This document shows positions 1 to 7,895 of a stretch of 64,000 nt of DNA, in pieces; position 1 is the first letter of the stretch; the number at the start of each line of letters is the position of its first letter. The position numbers and the translations under genes are program-made. The stretch is from Sphingomonas kyeonggiensis (GTDB lineage: Bacteria; Pseudomonadota; Alphaproteobacteria; Sphingomonadales; Sphingomonadaceae). The stretch lies in NCBI RefSeq assembly GCF_014196745.1, contig NZ_JACIEH010000006.1:118054-182053 (forward strand). Reading direction: 5' to 3'. The notes under the pieces are model-generated. The model saw only the letters and a list, made by a program, of their open reading frames with translations, searched no databases and had not been told where the DNA came from.

Positions 1-83
1 GCGCGCTGGTTTGATGCAAGTGCATCGATGGGTCTGCCGTTCCCAAGCGATCATACGTAACCGATCGGTGGGCGGCAGAGCCT

Positions 84-410
84 CTAGTTTCCGTAGTAGG
101 GCTCGCAGGCGATACCGTCGCTGTCGCCGTCAAGTTCCGATCGATACCCTGGCGACCCGCGATAGATTGGCGCGACACCAGCCGAGCGTGCCTCGTTACA
201 GTTGTGGAAATGGCGAGACTGCTCGACCATTCGCTGCTGCTCCTCATTGGCTCGAATCTGGTCGGCCATGGCAGTGGAGCCGGTTAGCGTGGTCTGGATC
301 ATCGGCGCTGCAAAAAACACCACAAGGCCCACTGCCAAGCACCCGGTTATGACCTGCGCGCCAAAAGGCGTCGGTTCCTGCTTGCGGCGATGGCGGGAGC
401 GCGGCGGCAT
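84..410 (-). CDS. Excalibur-domain membrane-anchored protein
   Basis: The predicted 108-residue protein starts at the ATG at 410 (MPPRSRHRRK). It has one membrane segment (about residues 18-38, GAQVITGCLAVGLVVFF) and a C-terminal excalibur motif. The motif runs from HFHNCNEARSAG to LDGDSDGIACEPY, with the DxDxDGxxCE calcium-loop signature and the paired cysteines intact. Excalibur domains are extracellular calcium-binding modules, often fused to nucleases. No nuclease domain is present here, so the protein is probably an anchored exported factor of unknown role. A longer frame runs to 563, but its extra residues look non-coding. The gene stands alone at the left edge of the accessory block. 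Confidence 0.7.
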   Translation of the reverse strand: MPPRSRHRRKQEPTPFGAQVITGCLAVGLVVFFAAPMIQTTLTGSTAMADQIRANEEQQRMVEQSRHFHNCNEARSAGVAPIYRGSPGYRSELDGDSDGIACEPYYGN

Positions 411-821
411 CGCCAGATGATCACATGCGTAACCTTGCAAATGACCTAACGGCCTATCCTTGGCGTGATGTGGCCGCTGCGGAGTTCGATGGCCGCAGTC
501 ATCATCGGACGAGCATTGAGCCAACTTGCTGTGAGTTTCGGGACTTTCACCCCGACCCCTCATTCATCATCCTTTTCCACCGCCCTGACTTCAGAGCGCA
601 GGAGGGTATCCCATAGAATTGGATTGGCATGGTAGTTAATTCCATTCCTAAAATTAACATCCTCAGAAGTAGATAAACTGAAAAATGGGCTTATCCCTCA
701 ACATAAGCAAAACTTAGCTTAACATCCATTAGGTTGAGCCGACACTAGCCGTTGCTTCGGGCGCGGTGGTCGCGCATTCTCTCCGAGCCCCGCAACTGAG
801 GGCTAATCACAGAAAGACATT
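411..821. other. Intergenic, no gene seen
   Basis: No convincing coding frame on either strand. The stretch 630-740 is AT-rich compared with its surroundings and may carry the promoter for the gene starting at 822. I see no clear -35/-10 pair. Confidence 0.4.
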
Positions 822-2216
822 ATGAAACCTGAAGCCACGCCCCTAGTCGGGGTGAATGATACTGCGTGCCTAAATCCCGCCAACGATGCCACCATTGGAT
901 TGATCCGCGTTCCAGAAGGCTTGCGGCTACGCGACTTGTCTGCCGTCAGCATGGATCTGGAATGGAAGCCAGCCTCTGCGGCAGCACGTTCTGCCATTGA
1001 CTGGTTCTACCTTCACCTCGGCGGGCAATCGATCGCCGGCCGCGCAGCCAAATTGAAAGACGCGATCGGTGCGGTCCTCAACGACCTGTTGAATGCCGCC
1101 GAGAACACCCCTTTTCGCCCCTGTTTCCGTTCTATGCGGGCGAAAGATTTCACGGGCGGGCCTGTCGGATACAGGAGCGCAAAGGCTGTTATCGACCTGT
1201 TCGAGGTGAAGGGTTTGGTCCACCTCGCCGGCGGGAACTTCAACAGGGAGGGCCGGGTCTCATGCGGCACGACGACACGCATCTGGCCCACCACTGCTTT
1301 GCTCGATCATCTAGCCGAATTTGGCATCGCCCCGTCCAATCGGCGTGAGCATTTCATAAAGGGTGAAGGTTCGGAGGCAGCATCCAGGCCCATCCTTCTC
1401 AGCACTTCCTCTGCGTGGCGAGGAAGGCGCCGCGTCGAGGGAAAGCCGTTGCCGGTGGATGCCACTGATCCGACCGTAATCAAATATGCGGCTCAGGTGG
1501 ATCGCCTCAATGCCTTCATTGCTAAGCAGGCTATCGAAGGTGCCGGCGAAGTCGTCTTCTTCCGAAAGTTTAACTGCGGCGATCAAGCCGGCCATGCATA
1601 TCGCAAGGGCGGTCGCCTTTGGGTTGTTGGCGGCGGATACCAGATGATGCCGAAGAGGTGGAAGCCATCGCATCCGGAAGGAACCAAGCTCCGCTCTTCA
1701 ATTCTGATCAACGGCGAGCCCACCACCGAGATTGATATCGGATCAAGCCACCTTACCATCTTCCAAGCAAAACTTGGCCTGCCATTCGATCCTCAAGCTG
1801 ATCTTTATGACATTCCAGGGATCGAGCGTGAAGTCGTGAAAGCCTATATCAACTTAACCCTCAGCAAGCCGAGGCTACCCAAGCAATGGCCAGCCGATAT
1901 GCGGTCGGACTTTCTTGATAGATATGGGTGTGAGATTGATCGCGATCACTCAATATATTTCGTAAGGGAGGCGTGTCTAGAACGTCATCCCATCCTTTGC
2001 CAAAGGAAATCGATCCAACTTGATTGGTCCGATCTACAATTCATTGAGTCTCAAGCTATCCTCAGGGCAATGGATTCGCTGAATCAAGATTCTGGGATTG
2101 CCTGCCTACCGATTCACGATTCTCTCATCGTACCACTATCTCATAAAGATAAAGCCATAGAGGTATTGAAAGAGTCTTTTAAGTATCATGTAGGTGTTAT
2201 GCCGAGAGTTAACTAG
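822..2216 (+). CDS. Putative single-subunit polymerase-like protein (palm motifs A, B, C)
   Basis: This 464-residue protein belongs to a family I recall only as 'hypothetical' in alphaproteobacterial plasmids and islands. Its C-terminal half carries three motifs in the order expected for a DNA polymerase I / T7 RNA polymerase palm. Residues 303-313 (EIDIGSSHLTI) resemble motif A, with D305 the candidate metal ligand. R336-x3-K340 (REVVKAYINLTL) resembles the motif B O-helix R-x3-K. Residues 430-437 (PIHDSLIV) resemble motif C, HD. The segment before motif A (GRLWVVGGGYQMMP...INGEPT) is also typical of that unnamed family. The N-terminal 200 residues show no known domain. Catalysis is inferred from the motifs alone. 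It could be a replication or primer-making protein of the element, or a degenerate relative. ATG at 822; codon use is less GC-biased than in the core genes. Confidence 0.6.
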   Translation: MKPEATPLVGVNDTACLNPANDATIGLIRVPEGLRLRDLSAVSMDLEWKPASAAARSAIDWFYLHLGGQSIAGRAAKLKDAIGAVLNDLLNAAENTPFRPCFRSMRAKDFTGGPVGYRSAKAVIDLFEVKGLVHLAGGNFNREGRVSCGTTTRIWPTTALLDHLAEFGIAPSNRREHFIKGEGSEAASRPILLSTSSAWRGRRRVEGKPLPVDATDPTVIKYAAQVDRLNAFIAKQAIEGAGEVVFFRKFNCGDQAGHAYRKGGRLWVVGGGYQMMPKRWKPSHPEGTKLRSSILINGEPTTEIDIGSSHLTIFQAKLGLPFDPQADLYDIPGIEREVVKAYINLTLSKPRLPKQWPADMRSDFLDRYGCEIDRDHSIYFVREACLERHPILCQRKSIQLDWSDLQFIESQAILRAMDSLNQDSGIACLPIHDSLIVPLSHKDKAIEVLKESFKYHVGVMPRVN

Positions 2217-2381
2217 ATTAACCTTAATATAATTATATAACCTATATAACACCTCTCTACCACTTAACCCCTTACTGGAAACGTTTGCCATTCAGCGCCC
2301 CCTGCAATGTCCAATGATGCCGTGACATTGTACGGGGCTGCGCTATGGCCCGGGAGCGCCGTTATCTTTGGAGGCTCCGCG

Positions 2382-2843
2382 ATGACCGATGATAGCTCCT
2401 TGAGTTCAGTTGAACTCGCCGCTGAACTTACTGCTGCGTGGTTGGCAAATCCCAACACCCGCTCCACCACCGAAGAAGCGGTGGCCTTCCTGACTTCGAT
2501 CCACGGGGCAGTCGCGGAGCTGGGCAAGGTAGTGGCGGTTGAGCCTGAGCCTGCTGCGCCAGCCGAACCGGAGCATGTGCCCGCCGTGTCGGTGCGGAAG
2601 AGCCTTGCTAGCCGGGATCACATTATCTCGATGATCGATGGCAAGCCGTACAAGACGCTCACGCGGCATCTTTCCACTCACGGGCTCACGCAGGAAGAGT
2701 ATCGGACCCGGTACAACCTGCCGAAATCCTATCCGATGACCGCCCCTGCCTACAGCGAGCAACGCCGCGAGATGGCAAAGAAGCTCGGGCTTGGGCGTAA
2801 GCCAGGGCAAAAGGCGACCGCGAAGAAGTCGGCTGCTAAATAG
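2382..2843 (+). CDS. MucR/Ros-family transcriptional regulator
   Basis: The 153-residue protein begins at the ATG at 2382, preceded by GGAGG at 2370-2374. The MucR core is clear: an N-terminal ELTAAWLANPNT segment, then VRKSLASRDHIISMIDGKPYKTL, RHLSTHGLTQEEYR, YNLPKSYPMTAPAY and a basic tail KKLGLGRKPGQK. In most MucR/Ros proteins a cysteine stands where this one has serine (IISMIDG), so the usual zinc ligand is missing. Some Mesorhizobium relatives fold without zinc, so it may still be functional. MucR proteins bind AT-rich DNA and repress exopolysaccharide and horizontally acquired genes. This copy sits in an island and may regulate it. Confidence 0.85.
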   Translation: MTDDSSLSSVELAAELTAAWLANPNTRSTTEEAVAFLTSIHGAVAELGKVVAVEPEPAAPAEPEHVPAVSVRKSLASRDHIISMIDGKPYKTLTRHLSTHGLTQEEYRTRYNLPKSYPMTAPAYSEQRREMAKKLGLGRKPGQKATAKKSAAK

Positions 2844-2975
2844 GCTCTATTTCGCCCTAGGAAGCCCGTACAAACGTGAAGCGCATTTTAGGTTAGTTGG
2901 TAGCTTAAAGTGCAAATTGCGCTGCATGGGCTTTATTTTGAATATTTCATGTGTTTGTCAAGTCTAGGCTGATTC

Positions 2976-3158
2976 ATGGCAGAGGATCGAGTTTATATTG
3001 TCGGCGGCGAAGACGAAAACGGCGATCAACATCTGTTTGCTACGGACGATTTGGGGCGAACGATAGCTAAGCACAGCGAATTGAAAGGCAGGCTCCGGAA
3101 GGTCCAGACCAATGAGGGGCTGGCTGATGCCATGGATGCGGCGGCGAACCCGCATTAG
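2976..3158 (+). CDS. Small hypothetical protein
   Basis: The 60-residue acidic-then-basic protein (MAEDRVYIVGGEDENGDQHL...) has a natural-looking composition and a plausible ATG at 2976 but only a weak ribosome-binding site. No family is recognised. It lies between the MucR gene and the IS110 element and has no transmembrane segment or cysteine. It could be a fortuitous frame. Confidence 0.4.
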   Translation: MAEDRVYIVGGEDENGDQHLFATDDLGRTIAKHSELKGRLRKVQTNEGLADAMDAAANPH

Positions 3159-3199
3159 GTGCATCTCGATGAACTAGATATTGCCGCTTCCTTAGCCAC

Positions 3200-3411
3200 C
3201 AACTAAAATGCGAGCGCGGCCCCGGAAGCGAAAGTGCGCGAAGGCGGTGAAGGGCGTTGACCCTGGAATGGTCGTGCAATTGCTATCGGAACTTCTTCGT
3301 GAAAACGGATGAGCGTGACCGCCGGGAGGCTTCACCCCGGTAAGGCTACGAAGGGCAGGGACCCTGAACAGCGTCATGGGTAGCCTCCCGCCCTCGCGGC
3401 GGAGGACTGCG
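3200..3411 (+). ncRNA. Candidate IS110 bridge RNA
   Basis: The roughly 210-base leader before the transposase contains a 9-base-pair inverted repeat, CGGGAGGCT at 3323-3331 against AGCCTCCCG at 3382-3390. It is extended by ACCC/GGGT after a two-base bulge and encloses a loop of about 40 bases. A GACCCTG heptamer occurs twice, near 3258 and inside that loop near 3361. IS110 elements transcribe a bridge RNA from exactly this position, with two loops that pair to target and donor DNA. The assignment rests on position and fold. The loop sequences have not been matched to target and donor ends. Confidence 0.45.
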
Positions 3412-4527
3412 ATGACAGCGGAGCAATGTTGGATTGGCATCGATGCGGGTGCGGATACAGTCGCGATCTGCATCCTAGACTCCTCCGGCAATATAGTGAG
3501 CGAAAGGCAATCGGACGCTTCCGCTGTTGCGATTTCAGAGGTTCTTCCGGCGTCCCGAGACGCGCTGGTCGTTGGGTTAGAGGCCGGTGCAGCCGCTATC
3601 CACTTGGCCAAGGGCCTTAGAAAAGTTGGCTACAACGTGCGGGTTCTTGAAACTCGCCATGTTCACGCGTTCCTAGGCTTGCGCCAGAACAAGTCGGATA
3701 GAAATGATGCACGCGGCATCGCCGATATCTTACGGCTAGGCTGGCAGTCGGTTCCCGAAGTCCTCGTGAAAAGTGAGCGGTCTCAAAGGCTCCGTTCCGA
3801 ATTGGTTCTGCGCCATCGTCTAATGCAACAGCGGATGGCGACCGAAAGTGCCATGCGAGGAATTCTCCGGGTGAACGGCGGCAAAATCAACCGCGCATGG
3901 TCCGGGACGCATCTTGAGAAATCAGTTGTCGCTGAAATCGAGCGGCTTCGGGCGGATGACATTGATCTAAGTGAGGTTTTGTTGCCTACGCTTGAGGCGG
4001 TTGTTGCTGTACGACGAACTCTAGAAACAATAACTCGACGCCTGACACGCATTGCTCGAGATGATGACGTATGCAGCCGACTTATGACTGTCCCCGGAGT
4101 CGGCTGCATTAGTGCTTTGTCATTTTACACCGCGATAGATGACCCAAGCCGGTTCGCCCGAAATGAGGACGTAGGTCCGTATCTCGGATTGGTGCCGAAA
4201 CTTAACCAGTCCGGTCAATCATCACGGATGGGCCGTATCAGCAAGCGGGGAAATCAAATGACTCGTGGTCATCTGGTATCGGCGGCGAAGGTTCTAATGC
4301 AATTGTCAAAGCAGGATAACGACCTGAGGCATTGGGCGATAGATTTAAAGAGGCGAGCCGGGCCTTCTAAGGCAAGAGTAGCGTTGGCTCGAAAGCTCGC
4401 GGTGGTATTATTAGCGATCTGGAAGGCCGGAACGGTCTTCGATCCTCACCCAAACGCGGGCCCTAAACACATCGACGGAACAGCCTCGCTATCCGGTGTG
4501 GAAGTTGAGCCATCACTATCGGTGTGA
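3412..4527 (+). CDS. IS110-family transposase (DEDD recombinase)
   Basis: The 371-residue transposase starts at the ATG at 3412 (MTAEQCWIGIDAGADT) with GGAGGA just upstream. The N-terminal RuvC-like DEDD domain is visible: D in IGIDAG, E in VVGLEAGA, and the pair in KSDRNDARG. The C-terminal Transposase_20 domain begins at LMTVPGVGCISAL and holds the conserved GLVPKLNQSGQSSR...GN block with the putative catalytic serine. The length is typical for the family, no frameshift is seen, and the enzyme is probably functional. It would act with the bridge RNA encoded just upstream. Confidence 0.93.
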   Translation: MTAEQCWIGIDAGADTVAICILDSSGNIVSERQSDASAVAISEVLPASRDALVVGLEAGAAAIHLAKGLRKVGYNVRVLETRHVHAFLGLRQNKSDRNDARGIADILRLGWQSVPEVLVKSERSQRLRSELVLRHRLMQQRMATESAMRGILRVNGGKINRAWSGTHLEKSVVAEIERLRADDIDLSEVLLPTLEAVVAVRRTLETITRRLTRIARDDDVCSRLMTVPGVGCISALSFYTAIDDPSRFARNEDVGPYLGLVPKLNQSGQSSRMGRISKRGNQMTRGHLVSAAKVLMQLSKQDNDLRHWAIDLKRRAGPSKARVALARKLAVVLLAIWKAGTVFDPHPNAGPKHIDGTASLSGVEVEPSLSV

Positions 4528-4601
4528 GCATCCGCGAAATTTCAGCGGTAGGCTGTGAATCGAATGGAGCGGCGACCTTGCGGATTCTCTAAGACATCGG
4601 C

Positions 4602-4940
4602 CTATCGAACCAGGGTGTGCTTCCCCAGCGCATCAATGGTTTCGAGCGAGGCGATGCGTTCGCCAGCCTTATCCCATTTGCATAGATAAGTTCCGCCAAT
4701 GCTGGCGCCAAAAGAGTTCGTCGCTTCGAACTTGCGCAGGACCGTCGCGTAGGAGCCTTGATCCTTATAATCCCATGCCATGGAAGGGTCGTAGGATCGA
4801 GGCGAGACTAGTGCTGCCTTGAGCGTCAGGTCGCATTCCGTGACGATTTCAGTTTCGTCCGGCGCGCTGCTTGTTGTCGCCTCGCTCACGGGCTCTTCAT
4901 GGCTTCCGCTAGCGCATTGCGACGCTAACAGGATGATGCC
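4602..4940 (-). pseudogene. Lipoprotein-like gene lacking its start
   Basis: The minus-strand frame encodes SEATTSSAPDETEIVTECDL...WDYKDQGSYATVLRKFEATN...YLCKWDKAGERIASLETIDALG. Reading upstream of the GTG at 4889, it continues as a signal-peptide core and lipobox-like end (GIILLASQC, 4940 to 4914). No start codon precedes this core. Upstream of 4940 the sequence becomes the antisense of the neighbouring NTPase remnant. I infer that the first residues of the signal peptide were cut off at a junction near 4940. A shortened protein from the GTG at 4889 (95 residues) would have no export signal. No family is recognised. Confidence 0.5.
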
Positions 4941-6565
4941 TACTCGTTCCGATACGAAGTCTGGAAGACGGGTTCGCGGCCATCAATGACAGCAAGAAGC
5001 AGATATTCCTCTTTGACGACTTTCTAGGACGAGTTGCTCTCGACAAACACGCCCTTGCTCAAAAGGATTCCGAACTCGCGCGGTTTATGAGTCGCATCCG
5101 ACGCTCGCCCAACGCGCGCTTCATTCTGACGACCCGAGGTTACATTTTCGAAGAAGCGAGAAGGGTTTCTGAGCATCTGGGCGACCAGCGTCTCGACGTT
5201 ACGAAATATGTGCTCGATGTCGGAATCTACACGCGACGCATAAAGGCGCGCATTCTCTACAACCACTTGTTAGTCGCCGAGACCCCCAAGACGTACATCC
5301 GTGCGCTTGTCGAAGGCGATAGCCTCGCCGCAATCATCGATCACCGGAACTACAATCCCCGCGTTATCGAGGCGATGACCGACGCATTCCGAATTGCCGA
5401 CATTGAGCCCTCCAAATATCCAGCCGCCTTTTTGGCCGCGCTCAAAAATCCTAGTCAGATATGGGATACCGCTTTCCGCACGCATATCGACGATCGTTGT
5501 CGGCATCTGTTGCTAACGATGTTCTTCCTGTCCGAGTACGGCGTAGCGATTAGCGTGCTGCGCACGGCATATGATTCTTTGCACGCATCTTTAAGTGCCT
5601 CTTATGGCCTGCCACATGGTCCTAAAGATTTTGAGGAGGCGCTGCGCATCCTTGAAGGTAGCTTTGTCAATATCGAAGGTGAAAAAGTTTCCTTCGTGAA
5701 CCCTTCACTCAAGGATTACCTTTCGACCTACCTGCGAGACCCCGAACTACTCGTCCGGCTCGCGCCAACCGCCAAAACAATTGATTGGATTGTGAGTCTC
5801 TGGGGATTTGTCGAGCACAACTTGATGTCACCAGACCAGCGGGAGCGCATCGCTCGTGAGTGCGTTTGCTTAATTGATATGATCGAGACGCAGCCGCACT
5901 GGAGACCAGTACGGGGAAGTTCAAGGTCACTAGAATATAATGATGCTTCGAATTCGACGAGGTTGGAACTGCTCATAGGTTGGTGGATCGATACGGATGA
6001 TATTCGTTTTGCAGACGCGGCGATGGTAGTCGCGCAGAACCCCCAGCAAGGGTTTGGTGCATGGTCGGATGGTGAAAAGCTGATCGGTTTTTTTACCCGA
6101 CTACGCGACCGGAATTACGGTCGTCAGTTCGTTTACGAGAACGAATTTCTTGCCATTATCGAGAAAGCGCTCACTGATATCATACGTTGGTCAAACAGTG
6201 ACAACCTTGCCACCATGGTTGAAGCCGTAGATGAAGCCGGAAAGGCTCTTCCCGAGAGCATTTTATCTGCCGTCGAAGCGGCGGCTCTCAGTGAGTTCGA
6301 TGACGTTGAAAATCGCATCCGCGATGAAGATAGCGAATCGTCACTCAGCGACCATATTGAAGCATTGAAGAAGTTCGCACCGCGCTTTGGCGTCCCCGAC
6401 GCGATACTTGCGAGGGCCGTTTCCTCAGTGGAGGATAGGATCGCGGAAATTGAGGAACGCAGCGCCCCAGCATCGTCACCGAGTTTCTCATCCACCCATC
6501 GCCAAGTCGAGAAGTTCGATAACGACGCGCTCAGAAACCTGTTCACCCCTCTCCTCGACGAATGA
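4937..6565 (+). pseudogene. 5'-truncated nSTAND3 NTPase (defence-type)
   Basis: The open frame runs from 4937 with no start codon until an ATG at 5087, which lies inside the conserved domain. Before that ATG it already reads PIRSLEDGFAAIND and then the Walker B block QIFLFDDFLGRVALD, followed by RFMSRIRRSPNARFILTTRGYIFEEAR, ILYNHLLVAETP and IIDHRNYNPRVIEAMT. These are signatures of the novel-STAND-3 NTPase domain. The Walker A loop and everything upstream, often a restriction-endonuclease-like domain in such proteins, are missing. The C-terminal 300 residues are helical and intact. STAND proteins of this kind are commonly antiviral sensors. This copy cannot bind ATP normally and is a relic, although translation from 5087 (492 residues) is possible. 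Confidence 0.7.
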
Positions 6566-6606
6566 GCAGGGGGGCCTTACTGCATACCGTTGCCTAGCGC
6601 TGCGTT

Positions 6607-6714
6607 CACATATATGTGTCTTTATATGTAAATTACGTTCATTTTTATATGAACAAATAGAATGGCAATGCCCATATATATGTGCTAATATACTAGGGAA
6701 TAGGACACATATTT
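6607..6714 (+). promoter_or_regulatory. AT-rich operator region of the mobile mystery A/B operon
   Basis: Just before the gene starting at 6715 lie three related sites: a perfect palindrome CACATATATGTG (6607-6618), CATATATATGTG (6673-6684) and a partial copy CACATATTTATG at the start codon. A further inverted repeat, GTTCAT/ATGAAC, lies at 6637-6654. The region is much richer in AT than its surroundings. Repeated palindromes next to an HTH gene suggest autorepression by that protein. Confidence 0.55.
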
Positions 6715-7179
6715 ATGAACGCAAACCAAGCGACCCTCGCCCGAAAGCAACTCGAAAAGCGCCTAGCCCCGCTTCGCGCAGCGAACGTGCTTGCCCCGCC
6801 GAAAGGCTGGGTAAAAGCCATTCGCGAAGCACTTGGCATGACCGCCCGTCAGCTCGCTGCGCGCATGGGGACATCGCCATCGCGCATTCCGGTGATCGAG
6901 AAAGCCGAAGTCACCGGCGCGACCACCGTCAAGACTCTCCGCGAAGCGGCCGAGGCGATGAACTGCACTTTCGTCTATGCCTTTGTGCCGACGAAGCCGC
7001 TCGACGATATCCTGCGTGAGCGCGCAGCACAGAAAGCGCGCAGCGATATCGCACGCCTCAATCACACCATGCGGCTTGAAAATCAGGCACTCCTCAAATC
7101 CGATCTGGATGACGAGCAGCGACGCATGATCGACCTCATCCTTTCGGGCTCGCTGCGCGGCCTATGGGAGGATGAATAG
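6715..7179 (+). CDS. Mobile mystery protein A (HTH, putative antitoxin)
   Basis: The 154-residue protein begins MNANQATLARKQLEKRLAPLR. It has a Cro/C1-type helix-turn-helix at about residues 36-75 (IREALGMTARQLAARMGTSPSRIPVIEKAE), followed by the family block TLREAAEAMNCTFVYAFVPTKPLDDIL. This matches the 'mobile mystery protein A' family, which is nearly always followed by a Fic-domain protein B, as here. The two genes are coupled: the partner starts 8 bases after this stop, or overlaps it if an earlier ATG is used. The likely role is a DNA-binding repressor/antitoxin acting on the palindromes upstream. Confidence 0.88.
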   Translation: MNANQATLARKQLEKRLAPLRAANVLAPPKGWVKAIREALGMTARQLAARMGTSPSRIPVIEKAEVTGATTVKTLREAAEAMNCTFVYAFVPTKPLDDILRERAAQKARSDIARLNHTMRLENQALLKSDLDDEQRRMIDLILSGSLRGLWEDE

Positions 7180-7186
7180 GTTCGCC

Positions 7187-7777
7187 ATGTCAGATCCATT
7201 GTTCGAAGACGACGACGACGCCAATACGCCGCTCACTGCCGAGGAGCGCGAGCAGCTAATCCCCTCCTACATCACGCTCCGGCACGAGCTGAACGAAGCC
7301 GAGCAGGTCAATATCGGCGAAGCGCTTCGCTGGGCCTATGTCCGCAGGCGTGATGTGCTCGATCAGGATTTCCTAAACGATCTGCACAAGCGCATGTTCG
7401 GGGACGTGTGGCGCTGGGCCGGACAATATCGCACGACCGCGCGGAATATCGGCATCGACGCCTATCGGATCGCGGTCGAGGTACGACAGGTCATCGATGA
7501 CGCTCGCTATTGGGTAGAGAATGAAACCTACCCGCCGGATGAAATTGCCATTCGGTTCAGCCACCGCGTTGTTGCGATCCACCCGTTTCCCAACGGCAAC
7601 GGACGTTTCTCGCGCCTAGTCGGCGACCTTCTTGCCCGTCAGCTCGGGCAACCCGCCTTCACATGGGGTCGCGCGAACTTGGTGGACGCCGGAGAGACGA
7701 GAGCACGATACATTGACGCTCTCCGCGCTGCCGATCAACACGACTTCGAACTGCTGCTGGCGTTCGCACGATCCTGA
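7187..7777 (+). CDS. Mobile mystery protein B (Fic-family protein)
   Basis: The 196-residue protein starts at the second ATG, 7187 (MSDPLFEDDDD), which matches the family start. An ATG at 7172 has its Shine-Dalgarno directly abutting. It contains the family N-terminus TPLTAEEREQLIPSYITLRHELNEAEQ, then the Fic core FNDLHKRMFGDVWRWAGQYRT-like segment and the active-site loop HPFPNGNGRFSR. The catalytic histidine and GNGR are present. The usual acidic residue of HPFx(D/E)GNGR is asparagine, as is common in this subfamily. Fic proteins transfer AMP or related groups to target proteins. With protein A it probably forms a toxin-antitoxin-like pair carried by mobile DNA. Confidence 0.88.
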   Translation: MSDPLFEDDDDANTPLTAEEREQLIPSYITLRHELNEAEQVNIGEALRWAYVRRRDVLDQDFLNDLHKRMFGDVWRWAGQYRTTARNIGIDAYRIAVEVRQVIDDARYWVENETYPPDEIAIRFSHRVVAIHPFPNGNGRFSRLVGDLLARQLGQPAFTWGRANLVDAGETRARYIDALRAADQHDFELLLAFARS

Positions 7778-7895
7778 CCGCATTCGTTTGGCCGTCAGGA
7801 TTTTACGGGCAAGGCATCTTCGATCCGCGTAGTGTTGTAGCACGGCGACAGATTTCGCGCTGGCTGGAGCAATCTCATCGACATTGCTGGCGGGG

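Larger units (their letters stand above)
3190..4590 (+). mobile_element. IS110-family insertion sequence (ends approximate)
   Basis: The element consists of a 5' non-coding segment rich in short inverted repeats (about 3190-3411), an intact DEDD transposase gene (3412-4527) and a short 3' tail. IS110 elements lack terminal inverted repeats and usually make no target duplication, so the ends cannot be fixed from one copy. The limits given are set by the neighbouring genes. The placement of the non-coding segment upstream of the transposase fits the IS110 group rather than the IS1111 group. Confidence 0.75.
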
